From positions 220,094-284,093 of the forward strand of contig CAJNDT010002768.1 in NCBI GenBank assembly GCA_905221615.1: DNA of 64,000 nucleotides. Direction: 5' to 3'. Source of the DNA: Symbiodinium sp. CCMP2592. Its lineage: Eukaryota > Sar > Dinophyceae > Suessiales > Symbiodiniaceae. Under the pieces are notes generated by a model that worked only from the letters and a program-made list of their open reading frames with translations, was not told the DNA's origin and ran no database searches. Position 1 is the stretch's first letter. Every line of letters begins with the position of its first letter. The position numbers were made by a program, and so were the translations under genes. Positions 21,018 to 30,242 of this stretch are shown one piece after another.

Positions 21018-21545
21018 TTCGAACTCGAATCTTTGAGAGTTTGAACGTAGTACATGTTGGACGGGATTCGAGAGTTTGAAAGTTTGAAAAGTTTGGAGAA
21101 TGAAGAGTTTGAAGTTTGAAAGTTTGAGAGTTTCGAGTTCGAAAGCTGGCGCGAGTTTGGAACTTGAAAATTTGAAACCCAGGGAATTTGAAAGTTTGAA
21201 GCCTCGAAGATTGAAAGTTCGAAAGTTTGAAAAGGAGAAGGACCGCTGGAGACGCGTAGGGGTTCACAGAGCAGCCCTCAGGCTCGAGTTCGAAAGTTTG
21301 AGAGCTTGGAGTTTGAAAGTTTGAAACCCAGGAAGTTTGAAAGTTCGAAAGCTTCGAAGACTGAAATATCGAAAATTTCAAACTTTGGGGGGTTGAAGGT
21401 TTGAAGTTTTCAAATTTCGAAAGTTTGAAAGTTTGAGAGCCGTGGAGTTCGAAAGTTTGAGATGCTCAAAGTTTGAGAGTTTGGGAGTTTGAAGGTTTGT
21501 AAGTTTGAAGAGTTTGAAGTTTGAATACATTGAAAGTTTGAGTTT
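21018..21545. repeat. Left arm of foldback element: GTTTGAAA array
   Basis: Dozens of degenerate GAAAGTTTGA, GAGAGTTTGA and TTCGAAAG units. In protein frames this gives Phe-Lys-Leu-Ser-Asn-Phe-Gln repeats, which are artefacts. Confidence 0.9.
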
Positions 21546-21639
21546 GAAACCATGTTGACGTCCTCATCTTAGGGTCTGGGCCCGGTAACTCCGAGTCCGA
21601 TTCAATAGCCCGGGACCCCCCCGGGCGAACGGGTAGTCC

Positions 21640-23170
21640 TGGATTTAGGAAGAGGATGAGGGGGGGGGGTGGGCCTGCAGTCCTGGATTTAGGAAGACTA
21701 TGAAGGGGGGCGGTTGTTGTTCTGGATTTAGGAAGACCATGGGGGGGCGGGGGGGGGGGCGGCTTGGAGTCTTCGGCGAACCCCACCGCTCTGTTTAGAC
21801 TGCAAACGCCCCGCTCTGCTAAGCCGCGAAAAAAATTAATGAAAGCGTCTCCCACTTCATACTTCACCAAAAACCAGGATTACGAGCCCCCCCAACCTCA
21901 TACTTCGTCCAAATCCAAGACTTCGAGCCTCCCCCTTCCCCTTACAGTCTTCCTACAACCAAGATGTTAAGCCCCCCTTTCTCCAACACACGCAAAGGAG
22001 AAAGCAACACGAGAACGCTTCAGGGGGTTAAACGCGAAGAATTAAAATTCATCATGAGTGATTCAGAAGCTGTGCAAATGGAGGTGCTCTCTTAAGATCC
22101 CCCTCCCCTGATACGTCGTCCAAATCTAAGACGTCGAGGCGTCCCCTTACAGTCTCCCTGAATCCATGACTTTAAGCCCCACCTTTCTCCAGCACACACA
22201 AAGGAGAAAACAACACAAAAATGCTTCAGGGGGCTAAACGCGAAGATCAAAACTTAAGCATGAATGATTTGGAAGCTCTGCAAGGGGCTGCGCCCCCCCA
22301 ACCCCCTTCTTGTTTTGGACTGCAAACTCCCTGCTCTGTTAAGCCGCAAAAAAATAAAAAAGTAACCCCTTCATACATCACCAAAAACCAGATTACGAGC
22401 CCCGCCCCCTCATACTTGGTTCAAATCCAAGACTCGAGCCCCCCCCAGTCTCCAACACACACAAGGGAGAAAGCACACGAAAACGCTTCAGGTGGATTAG
22501 AAGCGAAGAAGATATCATGAATCATGAGTGATTTTGAACCTCTGCAGATGAGGGGGGGGGGGGCTGCGCCCCCCAACCCCCCCTCGCTTATTTTAGACTG
22601 CAAGCGTACTTCACCCAAAACCCCCCTTCTTTCATGAATGATATGGAAGCTCTGCAAATGGGGGGGGGGGCTGCGCCCCCCCCCCCAACCCCCCGCTGTT
22701 TTTAGACTGCAAACTCCCCGCTCTCTTAAGCCGCGTTTTCTCCAACACACACAAACGAAAAAACAAAAAAAAAAACAGACGAAAACGCTTCAGGAGGGTT
22801 AAAAACGAAGAAAAGAGCATTATGATCATGAGTGATTTGGAAGGTGATTTGGAGGACTAGGTACTTCACCCAACCCCAGTGATTTGGAGGACTACTACTT
22901 CACCCAACCCCCTCTCTCATACTTCGCCCAGATCCAACACTACAAAGCCCCCCTATCATATTTCACCCATGAGCCCCTCGCCACCCCCCGACTAGTACCA
23001 CTAGTCGCCGGGAAAAGTCTTCTCCAAGACACACAAAGGAGAAAGCCACACGAAAACGCATCAGGGGGGTTAAAAGCGAAAATAATATTCATGTTGGGTG
23101 GTTCGGAAGCTTTGCAAATGGAGGGGGAGGGGGGGGATGCGCTTTTAGACAGCAAACTCCCCTTTTTTTT
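21640..23170. repeat. Central repeats of foldback element with G/C-run hairpins
   Basis: A degenerate module repeats about five times. Its marker GCTTCAGGGGG occurs near 22019, 22222, 22484, 22788 and 23056 (spacing about 200-300 bp). Each module has 'CACACACAAAGGAGAAA', then 'GAGTGATTTGGAAGCTCTGCA', then in several copies a G-run followed by CTGCGCC and a C-run, which forms a very stable hairpin. 'TTTAGACTGCAAACTCCCC' follows. No protein reading survives. Confidence 0.75.
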
Positions 23171-23189
23171 TAAGCCGCGAAGAAATGAA

Positions 23190-23510
23190 CCAAAACGTCC
23201 TTTGGGCGTGCTTGAGATATACCGTGAACTAGAATCGCCAAAAGAGAAGGCGTGTGTAAGATGTAAAATTAACCGAAAGCGCCAAATGAGTAAGCGTAAT
23301 ACGACAAATACGATGACCCGGAAAAGCTAAATGAGGGGTGTGCTTAAGATCGCCAACTCAAGGGGTGCGTTTAAGTTACACGGTGTGCTGGAATCGCCCA
23401 ATGGGAGCGTAATAAAGATATGTGGTGAGGGGCTATGATGACCGGAATCGCAAAATGAGGGCGCAGTGAACCGGAATCGCCAACAGAGAAGGCGTGTTTG
23501 TTCCAGATAC
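23190..23510. repeat. Short degenerate repeats in foldback element centre
   Basis: Five or more copies of an about 35-60 bp unit around 'GGAATCGCCAAATGAG' and 'GGCGTG'. No gene. Confidence 0.6.
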
Positions 23511-23554
23511 TTAATTGGGGTTGCGAACGCCACCCATATACGTGACCGCATGTC

Positions 23555-24267
23555 GAGCGCTTCAAACTCTGAAACTTTTCAAACTCGAACTTTCAATCTG
23601 TCAAACTCTCGAACTTTCAAGCTCGAAACTCGGCGGACTTTCAAACTTTCCATCTCTACGCACTTCAAACCTTCAAACTTTGCAAACTTTCAATCTTTCG
23701 AACTCTCAAACTCGCGAACGTTCATCCCTTTCAAACTTTCGATCTCTGAAACTTTCAAACCTTCGAACTTGAAACCTTTCGAAGTTTGAAACCTTCGAAC
23801 TTTCAAACTCGTCACCTCAGCCCAAGCCGAAGAGGAAATCTGAAGCCAATCTGAAGCCAACCTTTCAAACTCCGAACTTTCGAACTTTCATTCTTTCGAA
23901 CTTTCGAGCTTTCAAACTTTCGAACGTTCGAACTTTCAAAGTTTGAAACCGTCGAACCTTCGAATTTGCAAACTTTCAAAGTCTCAAACTCTCAAACTTC
24001 GAAGGCCGATCGAACTCGCCCGCGGGAAAAGTTTGAAGTTTGAGTTTCAAGCAGTCAGTCGAGCTCGAAAGTTCGAGAGTTCGAGAGTTTGAAAGTTTGA
24101 AAGTTTCGAGTTTGAAAAGTTCGAAGTTTGACGCCGGCTAGCTTGTGCACACCAAGGTGCACAAACTTTCGAACTCCTGCACTTTTCGAACCTTCAAACC
24201 TTTCAAAGTTTGAAACTTTCAAGCTTCAACCTCCAAACTTTCAAACTTTCAAACCTTCGAGTTCGAA
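23555..24267. repeat. Right arm of foldback element: TTTCAAAC array
   Basis: Mirror orientation of the left arm (CTTTCAAACT, TTCGAACTTT units), with a short internally inverted patch at about 24030-24125. The arm is about 700 bp against about 530 bp on the left. Confidence 0.9.
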
Positions 24268-27200
24268 CGACCTCGCTCGGGACACCATTCTTGTGAAAGC
24301 CTTCATCGGTTGTCTTAATGGTCCACTTCTTTTGGATGAACGCAGACTCATCGGAGTTCTTCAAGCCGTAGTTGCAACCATCGACTCGGCAGGTGAGCCA
24401 GGGAATATGTTTGGAGTCCATGTAGTCGCTGAGATCGATCATGGGGTGTTGCTTCCAGCCATTGCTTGGATGAGGCCACTCATAGTAGATCTCGATATCC
24501 GGCGTCTCCTCCAAGGCCTCCTTGATGAAGCAATTCACATGCCACAACATTCGCCTTTCCTTTCGACGATCGGACTCCAGTCGTTCCTGTCGCTCCGCGC
24601 GGTTGTAGTCGATGTTGTTCCACGGACACCATTTGGAGTAGGGCAAGGAGAACCACACTCGCAAGGGACGATGTCGTTGTCGTAGAGATCGTAGTTGGTC
24701 CCAGGTAGCTGTCTTGTACAAATCGTAGCCCGTTTGCAGATTGATACTCCTGGGTCGGAGTCCGTGCTGCTCAGCGGCCTGGCTCAGCCAGTTATGTGGA
24801 GAGGCTGACACTTCCCAGAGTCCATCACGATCATGTAGATGTAGACCCATCAGCAGCGAGCTCGTCGCTGCTGTCATCATGGTCGCAAAGGCCATCACTC
24901 GCTTACCCATGGTGTTGGTGCACGGCCGCCAACTCTGATCTACCCTTGGTACTCCTGAGCGTAGGCTGCCGCCAGATCGTTGCCCTGATCGTCCTGCATC
25001 ACAGTCCAACTGGTGGTTGATGCCGCTTCCGGGCTGCTCGTCTGGACGTAGCCCTGAGGATCCAGGGGAGTCGTTGGCGAAGGCACCGTCGTAGGAGTCG
25101 ATGGAGTTGCCGTTGTCGTTGTCGTGGGATTGGCCGCGATGTGCTCCGTGATGGCGGTGCGCAAGACCTCCTCCGCATCGATCTTCCGCTGCATGTGGCG
25201 GCAAATGGTTGCCGTCGGCTTCCGGCCCTGCATAAGGGGCCGAAGTTCCTCCAACATCCTCTTGACCATGCCCGGGTTCTTCGTCTCCGTCGACTGAGCA
25301 TGTGACCCCACTCTGGGTATGTACTGGAGCCTCAGGTCGCAGACGGCACAGTGGGTCCACTGGCCGTGTGCATTCGAAGCGGACCGATCGGGTAGATGTC
25401 GACCTTGACATGGCCAAGTCTCCTGAGAGGCACGGGGATCGCGGGTGTCCGCAGTGACGGCCCGCGCCGGGTCGAGCGGGCGAGCTTTCGCCTTTGCCTT
25501 CGCTTTCGGCGCTGTGGCGCCGTCCAACTGGAACAGCTGAGGGGTCGTCATCGCCGCCATCAAGCTGTGAACGCGAGGAAGAAGTAGTCGGGAGATTGGG
25601 GGCAGCAGTTGCCCTGCACATCTGAGCTGAAGAAGCTGCTGTGGGTGAACTGCGCTGTAGCTCAAGCGACCTTTGATGCAACTGCCAGATCCTATCACGT
25701 GATACGGCCAATTGTTCATCGGTGACATGGTCTGTGGCAGTCATGTCAAACCATGCAGTGGCGAGCTCAAGCGTGTGGTGCTCCAGGTAGGGCTGATTGT
25801 TCTGGGGTTTACTGTGAACTACAACATGAGCTTGCCCATCCAAGTTGGTACATCCTTGGGTGAGGTACTGCGCAATGTCCAAGACATAGTGGCCCTTCTT
25901 ATTGGTTTCGAGGCTGTAGATTTGGGGCGAAGGGTCCTTGGAGTTCATGGCAAGTCCCGTCCCGAAGTCAATAATCATTCCCACACCCTGGGGTCCCAGA
26001 AAGTCCATGCCAACCAAGACGGGGACCAATGACGACTTGTCGAAATGACTAGAGTAGTACTCGGAGGGATTCGGTAGGGTGTACAATGAGAAACTTCGGA
26101 GGGAACCCGACACGCTAGATGACAAAGTGGTTCTTCCAAGGGCCTTGCTCCACTTCCCATTGCCAAACCTGAAGAAGGGACGAGCGTATTGCGCCAGTTC
26201 GATGCGTGCCGAGCGATCACACTGGAGAACCGTCTCTATGAGACTCTTCACAACAGCCTCGGGTGCCGCTGAGGCGGTTGCGCCGCTGTCGAGCATTCCT
26301 TTCCGCGGATCAGAGGAACTTGTCGTAGGCGAGGTAGTGGATTCCAGGGCTTCGGACACCTCGAGGCCACCTAAGAAGAGGTCACTGGAGTAGGCATTGA
26401 CAGAGCGGGACGTAGGATCTTTGGTCTTGCCCTTGCCCTTGCCCTTTTTCCCCATTGCGTAGGATTCCATCCAGTAGCCCTTCTTTCCCTTCCCGGAAGA
26501 GTGACCTTTGTGCTTGCCCTTGCCGATGAAGTAATCCTCGATGTGCTGGTAGTAGCCCTTCTTCCCCTGACCCTTGGATCGACCCTTCCATGACTGTTGA
26601 GGACAATCACGAAGCAGGTGTGGGCCATTGCAGTTGTAGCAGCGAGGTCCAGAAGCCATGGAAGCATTGGCTCCGAACCCCCGGTCTCGACGCAAGGCCT
26701 GGGTGGCCTTCTGGGCCTCTGTCCACGATCGCCTTGCCTCAACTGCCAGTTGCTCCGCAATCTGCTCCGCCTGCTGGGCCTCGCGAAGCTTCTCATCGTC
26801 AGGAGGAGGTTCAGCAGAAGTCGCCTGGTAGGCGAGGTCCTCCTGAGCGTCCCAGCCATTCCAGCTGGAGTAGTCGTCCCAGTCGGCAAGGTAGGCTTGC
26901 TCGTCCCACCAATCAGCTTCGTTGTCCCACCAGTCATCAGCGGGATAGTCCTGGTAGAAGAGGTCGGGGTCCTCGATGTTGGACGCCATGGCCTGGTAGG
27001 ACTGATGGTGCCGGTGTCGCTGTCCTAGCAGTTGTTCGTCCCAGAGGCCTTGAAGAGCCTGGGATACGGTCTCATAGTCGAGGCTGTTTCGCGTAGAAGA
27101 AAGTATATCACGAACTTCTTCTGCACTCAGCCCCGCAGCTTGCAACAACCGCCAGCCACGTAACACGCTCATAATGAAGGAATCCGCAACAGACAGCTCA

Positions 27201-27949
27201 TCGATGGGTCGAGGCGCTGCTTGTCCCAGCGAAGGTGCCTGAACTCTGCTGCCAGTCTCTACTCGCTCATCGCCAGCCGCTGTTTCCCTGTGACTGGGAG
27301 ACGAACCAGTAGCGCCGCGATGAGGTAGCCGTGAATCGTCAGGAACGGGAGATTCAGGGCCTTCGCCTTGTGCCTCACGCTCGCCTTGCGGTGAATCAGG
27401 GTCGCCGGGGGGACCATCTCGCTGGTCCTCATCATTCTCATTCTCGCCATACCACCACCAGCTGCCGTCCTGCCATTCTGCATCTTCCCAAGACTCAACA
27501 GGGGGCAATCCGAAATCCCTGTCGGCTTGGCTAACCCCAAGCTTCTCTTCATGAAGCCTGATCAAGGCTTCTGTGAACTCTTCATGCACCAAAGTCTCGC
27601 GCACCAGGAAGTTTCCCATGGTTTCACCTGGTGAACGTTTGAAGCTGAAGTACTGCTGACAGATCGCGGCGGCATTCGGAAGCGTCCTCCTCACCAGTGG
27701 CGAAGTTGCCAACTGTTGGAGAAAGCGAAGAGTGCCGTCCTCTGCGTCAAAAGGTGCCCGGCTCCACGACATGGCCAACAGTCTTGCTGGCCCTGTGAGC
27801 CGGCTCATGAGCTTCGACGCACAGTAGCGCCGTTTGTAGGTGGGTGTGGCCTGCACGAACCACGCCACCTCCCGCGTGTATCTTCTCCAGCCGCGGGCTG
27901 CACCGTCCCACGATGGTACATGGCCGCCGGCCTCCTTGCTGTCCGCCAT
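24203..27949 (-). CDS. Gag-protease polyprotein part of element 1, with methyltransferase-like segment
   Basis: 1248 codons starting at ATG 27949, about 207 bp after the 5' LTR. Residues 1-135 are a helical, Gag-capsid-like region. 335-366 are Trp/Asp/Tyr-rich. A zinc knuckle is seen at 437-449, C-x2-C-x3-H-x4-C, one residue shorter than the standard spacing. 455-510 are Gly-Lys-rich, suited to RNA binding. The aspartic-protease motif L-D-S-G-A-T has its Asp at 554. From 1046 a Rossmann-like stretch (V-S-A-S-P-H-N-W..) is followed by S-L-P-Y-S-K-W (1101) and Y-Y-E-W-P (1155); these sit where C5-methyltransferase motifs I, IV (PCQ) and VI (ENV) would, but the catalytic Cys is Tyr. Residues 1-1220 belong to the retroelement; the last 28 come from the inserted foldback element. 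The frame looks atypical at about 780-1010, where another frame reads better. Confidence 0.85.
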   Translation of the reverse strand: MADSKEAGGHVPSWDGAARGWRRYTREVAWFVQATPTYKRRYCASKLMSRLTGPARLLAMSWSRAPFDAEDGTLRFLQQLATSPLVRRTLPNAAAICQQYFSFKRSPGETMGNFLVRETLVHEEFTEALIRLHEEKLGVSQADRDFGLPPVESWEDAEWQDGSWWWYGENENDEDQRDGPPGDPDSPQGEREAQGEGPESPVPDDSRLPHRGATGSSPSHRETAAGDERVETGSRVQAPSLGQAAPRPIDELSVADSFIMSVLRGWRLLQAAGLSAEEVRDILSSTRNSLDYETVSQALQGLWDEQLLGQRHRHHQSYQAMASNIEDPDLFYQDYPADDWWDNEADWWDEQAYLADWDDYSSWNGWDAQEDLAYQATSAEPPPDDEKLREAQQAEQIAEQLAVEARRSWTEAQKATQALRRDRGFGANASMASGPRCYNCNGPHLLRDCPQQSWKGRSKGQGKKGYYQHIEDYFIGKGKHKGHSSGKGKKGYWMESYAMGKKGKGKGKTKDPTSRSVNAYSSDLFLGGLEVSEALESTTSPTTSSSDPRKGMLDSGATASAAPEAVVKSLIETVLQCDRSARIELAQYARPFFRFGNGKWSKALGRTTLSSSVSGSLRSFSLYTLPNPSEYYSSHFDKSSLVPVLVGMDFLGPQGVGMIIDFGTGLAMNSKDPSPQIYSLETNKKGHYVLDIAQYLTQGCTNLDGQAHVVVHSKPQNNQPYLEHHTLELATAWFDMTATDHVTDEQLAVSRDRIWQLHQRSLELQRSSPTAASSAQMCRATAAPNLPTTSSSRSQLDGGDDDPSAVPVGRRHSAESEGKGESSPARPGAGRHCGHPRSPCLSGDLAMSRSTSTRSVRFECTRPVDPLCRLRPEAPVHTQSGVTCSVDGDEEPGHGQEDVGGTSAPYAGPEADGNHLPPHAAEDRCGGGLAHRHHGAHRGQSHDNDNGNSIDSYDGAFANDSPGSSGLRPDEQPGSGINHQLDCDAGRSGQRSGGSLRSGVPRVDQSWRPCTNTMGKRVMAFATMMTAATSSLLMGLHLHDRDGLWEVSASPHNWLSQAAEQHGLRPRSINLQTGYDLYKTATWDQLRSLRQRHRPLRVWFSLPYSKWCPWNNIDYNRAERQERLESDRRKERRMLWHVNCFIKEALEETPDIEIYYEWPHPSNGWKQHPMIDLSDYMDSKHIPWLTCRVDGCNYGLKNSDESAFIQKKWTIKTTDEGFHKNGVPSEVVRTRRFESLKVWRLKLESFKL
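24940..25728 (-). other. Alternative-frame segment of the element 1 polyprotein
   Basis: 262 codons open in another frame, overlapping residues of about 740-1003 of the main Gag-protease frame. It reads like real protein: a basic A-K-A-K-A-K-A-R patch, a W-T-H-C-A-V-C-D-L-R-L-Q-Y-I-P-R cysteine motif, a helical L-E-E-L-R-P-L-M-Q-G-R-K segment and Thr/Pro-rich linkers. In contrast, the main frame over the same DNA is Gly/Ser/Arg/His-rich and shapeless. The simplest reading is two compensating frame changes, by mutation or sequencing error, with this the ancestral frame. A real recoding event cannot be excluded. Confidence 0.45.
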
Positions 27950-28144
27950 GAAGAAAAACTCGAGAACGAAGTCAAACTCAAAAGAAAAGAGAAGAGGCAG
28001 TGCCGCTTCACGGAACCACCTGGAGAAAGCCTGTCAGAGCACTTGACAGGTGAGCTGTGCGCGAGTCGGGCTGACGCTGCCAGTCAGCTAAGATCACAGA
28101 AGAGCACAGATCAACGGCAGCTGGCACCCTGGAGCAGAACTCTG

Positions 28145-28155
28145 CTCCGCTACCA
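28145..28155 (-). promoter_or_regulatory. Primer-binding site of element 1
   Basis: One base after the 5' LTR the coding strand reads TGGTAGCGGAG. TGGTAGC is the complement of the GCUACCA 3' end of eukaryotic initiator tRNA-Met, the usual primer of copia elements. The exact tRNA of this host is unknown. Confidence 0.65.
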
Positions 28156-28156
28156 A

Positions 28157-28381
28157 TGCAACGGAGATCACAGGATGACGTAATTGGGCTCACTCTCGTT
28201 CACTTGCAGAAGCGCACAGAACGCTGTTTCGCTCGACCGCAGTGGTCGGATCCTGATGCCGTGGCTCTCAAAGGAAGGAGTCTACAAGCTCCAAGAAAAG
28301 GGGCCCCTTTACCTCGAGAGGTAACGGCCCACATGACACATGATGCACATGATGCGGCTGATGCGGAATGTACAAGTTGCA
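28157..28381 (-). repeat. 5' LTR of element 1
   Basis: 225 bp with perfect 6-bp inverted ends TGCAAC/GTTGCA. It would contain the element's promoter and transcript start. No convincing TATA box could be picked out on the coding strand, which is not surprising for dinoflagellates. Confidence 0.95.
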
Positions 28382-28386
28382 GAAAC

Positions 28387-28590
28387 CATAACAAGGAGCT
28401 CTAAAAGGCGATGCTATTCGGGATGATTGTAGGGCTCCTTTGAAAGGGCCCCGGAGGGTTCCTACAAGGCTTTAGTGCGTAGCCTTGATACTTAGAATGG
28501 GGTTTTGTGGCTCCTGTATAGTACTTAAAGGGGTCCTCAAAGGGATCTATAAGGGTTCCTTAAAGAGATCTCCAGGGTGTAGGGTTTAGG
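28387..28590. other. Non-coding flank
   Basis: Contains 'GGGATCTATAAGGGTTCCTTAAAG' type blocks related to those near 15440, 30600 and 47480; no gene. Confidence 0.4.
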
Positions 28591-28595
28591 GTTTA

Positions 28596-28715
28596 CTTAA
28601 AGGATCATGGGACTTAGTAACTGGGGTTATAAATGAGGTAACTATACTTATAATTACTTATAACCCCAATTAAGGTACTTATAACCTTACTTACTAAGTC
28701 CCATGATCCTCCAAG
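28596..28715. mobile_element. MITE-like element, family A copy 5
   Basis: Ends CTTAAAGGATCATGGGAC / GTCCCATGATCCTCCAAG with TA at 28594-28595 and 28716-28717. The two end types of families A (TTTAAG) and B (CTCCAAG) meet in this copy, which links the families. Confidence 0.8.
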
Positions 28716-28801
28716 TATAGCAATTAACAAGGAACTCCAAAGACTGTTACAACTTCAACTCGGGTTTTTGGAGCTTGGGATTTAGGGTGTCAGGGTTTAA
28801 T

Positions 28802-29010
28802 GGAGGAACCTGATTAAGGAACCCTGGGCCTATTAACCCCATAACAGTGGAGTTCATATACGGAACCCTGATAAAGGCTCAAGGTTTCTTAATCAGGTTC
28901 CTACAGCAAACCCCCAAAACTCCATATGATACCCTTATAGTGTCCGTTTCAAAGGGACCCTCATGGAACCCTACTAAAGGCCCAAGGTTTCTTAATCAGG
29001 TTTCTACATT
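28802..29010. mobile_element. Inverted-repeat elements, family O (two adjacent copies)
   Basis: GGAACCTGATTAAGGAACC at 28804 mirrors GGTTTCTTAATCAGGTTCC at 28881, and a second 'CCCAAGGTTTCTTAATCAGG' arm follows at about 28981. The right arm is duplicated. Confidence 0.5.
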
Positions 29011-29073
29011 AGAGATTCATGGTTGGTTTAGGATTGAGGGTTCAGGGCTTGGCCGGTTTAGGGTCTATGCCCG

Positions 29074-29156
29074 TAGGCTCCATAGTAGTTTCCTTTTTGG
29101 GGATTACCTTCTAGGACTCCGAAATAGGAACCCCGAAGAGGAACCACTATGGAGCT
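29074..29156. mobile_element. Inverted-repeat element, family P
   Basis: GGCTCCATAGTAGTTTCC and GGAACCACTATGGAGC arms around 'TTTTTGGGGATTACC'. Shares the GTAGTTCC core with 13447-13555. Confidence 0.55.
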
Positions 29157-29471
29157 GTAGGGTAAGTCTGTAGCTTATAGTGAGTGGCCACTGGTTGATT
29201 ATCGAAGTTCTCCGGGTATGATTCCTGATTATATTTTAAAGTTTGGGGGGTCGGGGCTAGTTTGGGGTTTGGCAAAGGCTTCAGGTTCAGGGTTAGGATT
29301 CATAAATGCTGATCCTTGAAAATGGCCACGGTTTAAGGTTGGGTTGGGTTTAGGGTTATATAAGGGTTTAAGGGTTTTAGGGCTTGGGATCTGGGCACAT
29401 AAAGTTCAGTTCGCGCACTTACGCACCCGTTCATGCCAACTTTCTAACAAACTCCCGAAACCATACAACTA

Positions 29472-29577
29472 GGCTGTTCAGTAACCCACGGGGAAAAAGT
29501 ATATACTTTTTTAGGCTTCTTATTTTATAATAGGAACCCAGAAACCTGAAAGTAAAAAAGTGTACCACTGAACAGCC
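29472..29577. mobile_element. Inverted-repeat element, family M copy 3 (distant)
   Basis: Ends GGCTGTTCAGTAAC / GTACCACTGAACAGCC with a core 'AAAAAGTATATACTTTTTT' like family M. Confidence 0.5.
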
Positions 29578-29647
29578 GAGACAACCTAGAACCTCAACTC
29601 CTCACCCAAACTCTGCAACCTAAATCCTCGATTCCTGAACCTTAAAC

Positions 29648-29751
29648 AGGAGTTCCCCGAAATAGGGGATCCAAATATAGCACCCGAAAATAGTAGGATC
29701 CTTATTATAAGGACTCCCAAATAAGGTACCCCTAATTTCGGAAAAACTCCC
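29648..29751. mobile_element. MITE-like element, family C copy 5
   Basis: Ends AGGAGTTCCCCGAAATAGG / CCTAATTTCGGAAAAACTCCC with core AGTAGGATCCTTATTATAAG. No clear flanking duplication. Confidence 0.7.
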
Positions 29752-29754
29752 AAC

Positions 29755-30240
29755 TCTCTGCAACCCAAAGTTTCACCTCCTACGACAGAGCCTCTTCAAT
29801 TCAGGGGTATCGTGTTTAACGGGCCGCATAGTAAGGAACCTCCTATTTGTGTAGTGCCGGTCTATGATATTTGTGTGGGAGCCTTCTAACAACGAGTCCT
29901 TAAAGTCTGAGGCACTGCGAGTTGGGGGCTGGAGCCATCGTCGATCATTTTTCGCGCACAAGGCGCATGCAATGGAGCACCGCATTTTGCGGTCCTTCGG
30001 ATTAGCTGCCCTAGATTCCCAAAACCTTTTGGTTTAGTGTGGCAACCTCAATAGACGGTCAAGCTCTATACTCATATCCTAAATGTCACAAGCTAAATCC
30101 CGATGTATCTAGCCCTGACCCTAAGACCCAAACCGAACCCTAAACCCTAAACCCATAGGACTCTCTTAAACCGGCCCTCTCAGCCAGCTCGTGGGTGCCG
30201 TCCCGTCGGCTGTTTGCCGTGGACGGAGACCACGACTCAC
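29755..30240. other. Non-coding stretch, nothing assigned
   Basis: Unique sequence with a short CCCTAAA tract at 30134-30152. A 70-codon minus-strand frame is open but has no support. Confidence 0.35.
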
Positions 30241-30242
30241 AT

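Larger units (their letters stand above)
20995..24289. mobile_element. Foldback-type element inserted in element 1, 3.3 kb
   Basis: Flanked by a perfect 10-bp direct repeat CTTGTGAAAG (20985-20994 and 24290-24299). Its outer ends are inverted: GGTGTCACGAG (20999) mirrors CTCGGGACACC (to 24286), and TTCGAACTCGAA (21018) mirrors TTCGAGTTCGAA (24256). Next come long arms of short GAAAGTTTGA-type repeats, in opposite orientation at the two sides, around a 2-kb centre without a credible ORF. Long inverted arms made of short direct repeats are the hallmark of foldback (FB/TU-type) transposons. Excluding 20985-24289 leaves the last retroelement codon (24290-24292) in phase with the next (20982-20984), strong support for these limits. 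Confidence 0.85.
16188..28381 (-). mobile_element. Ty1/copia-type LTR retrotransposon (element 1), 12.2 kb
   Basis: Complete element read right to left. It is bounded by two 225-bp direct LTRs and a 5-bp target duplication GAAAC (16183-16187 and 28382-28386). Inside are a tRNA-type primer site, a Gag-protease ORF, an integrase-RT-RNase H ORF in copia order, and only 27 bp between the last stop and the 3' LTR. The LTRs differ at a single base, the terminal T/G, so the insertion is young. A 3.3-kb foldback element interrupts the coding region; without it the ORFs are in phase. Unusual domains lie between protease and integrase: a methyltransferase-like and a 2OG-Fe(II) oxygenase-like segment. 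Confidence 0.93.

Noticed and set aside
20821..21381. ORFs with Phe-Gln-Thr-Phe-Lys-Leu repeats, also at 23466-23789
   Set aside because: Translation of the GTTTGAAA arms of the foldback element; no real protein.
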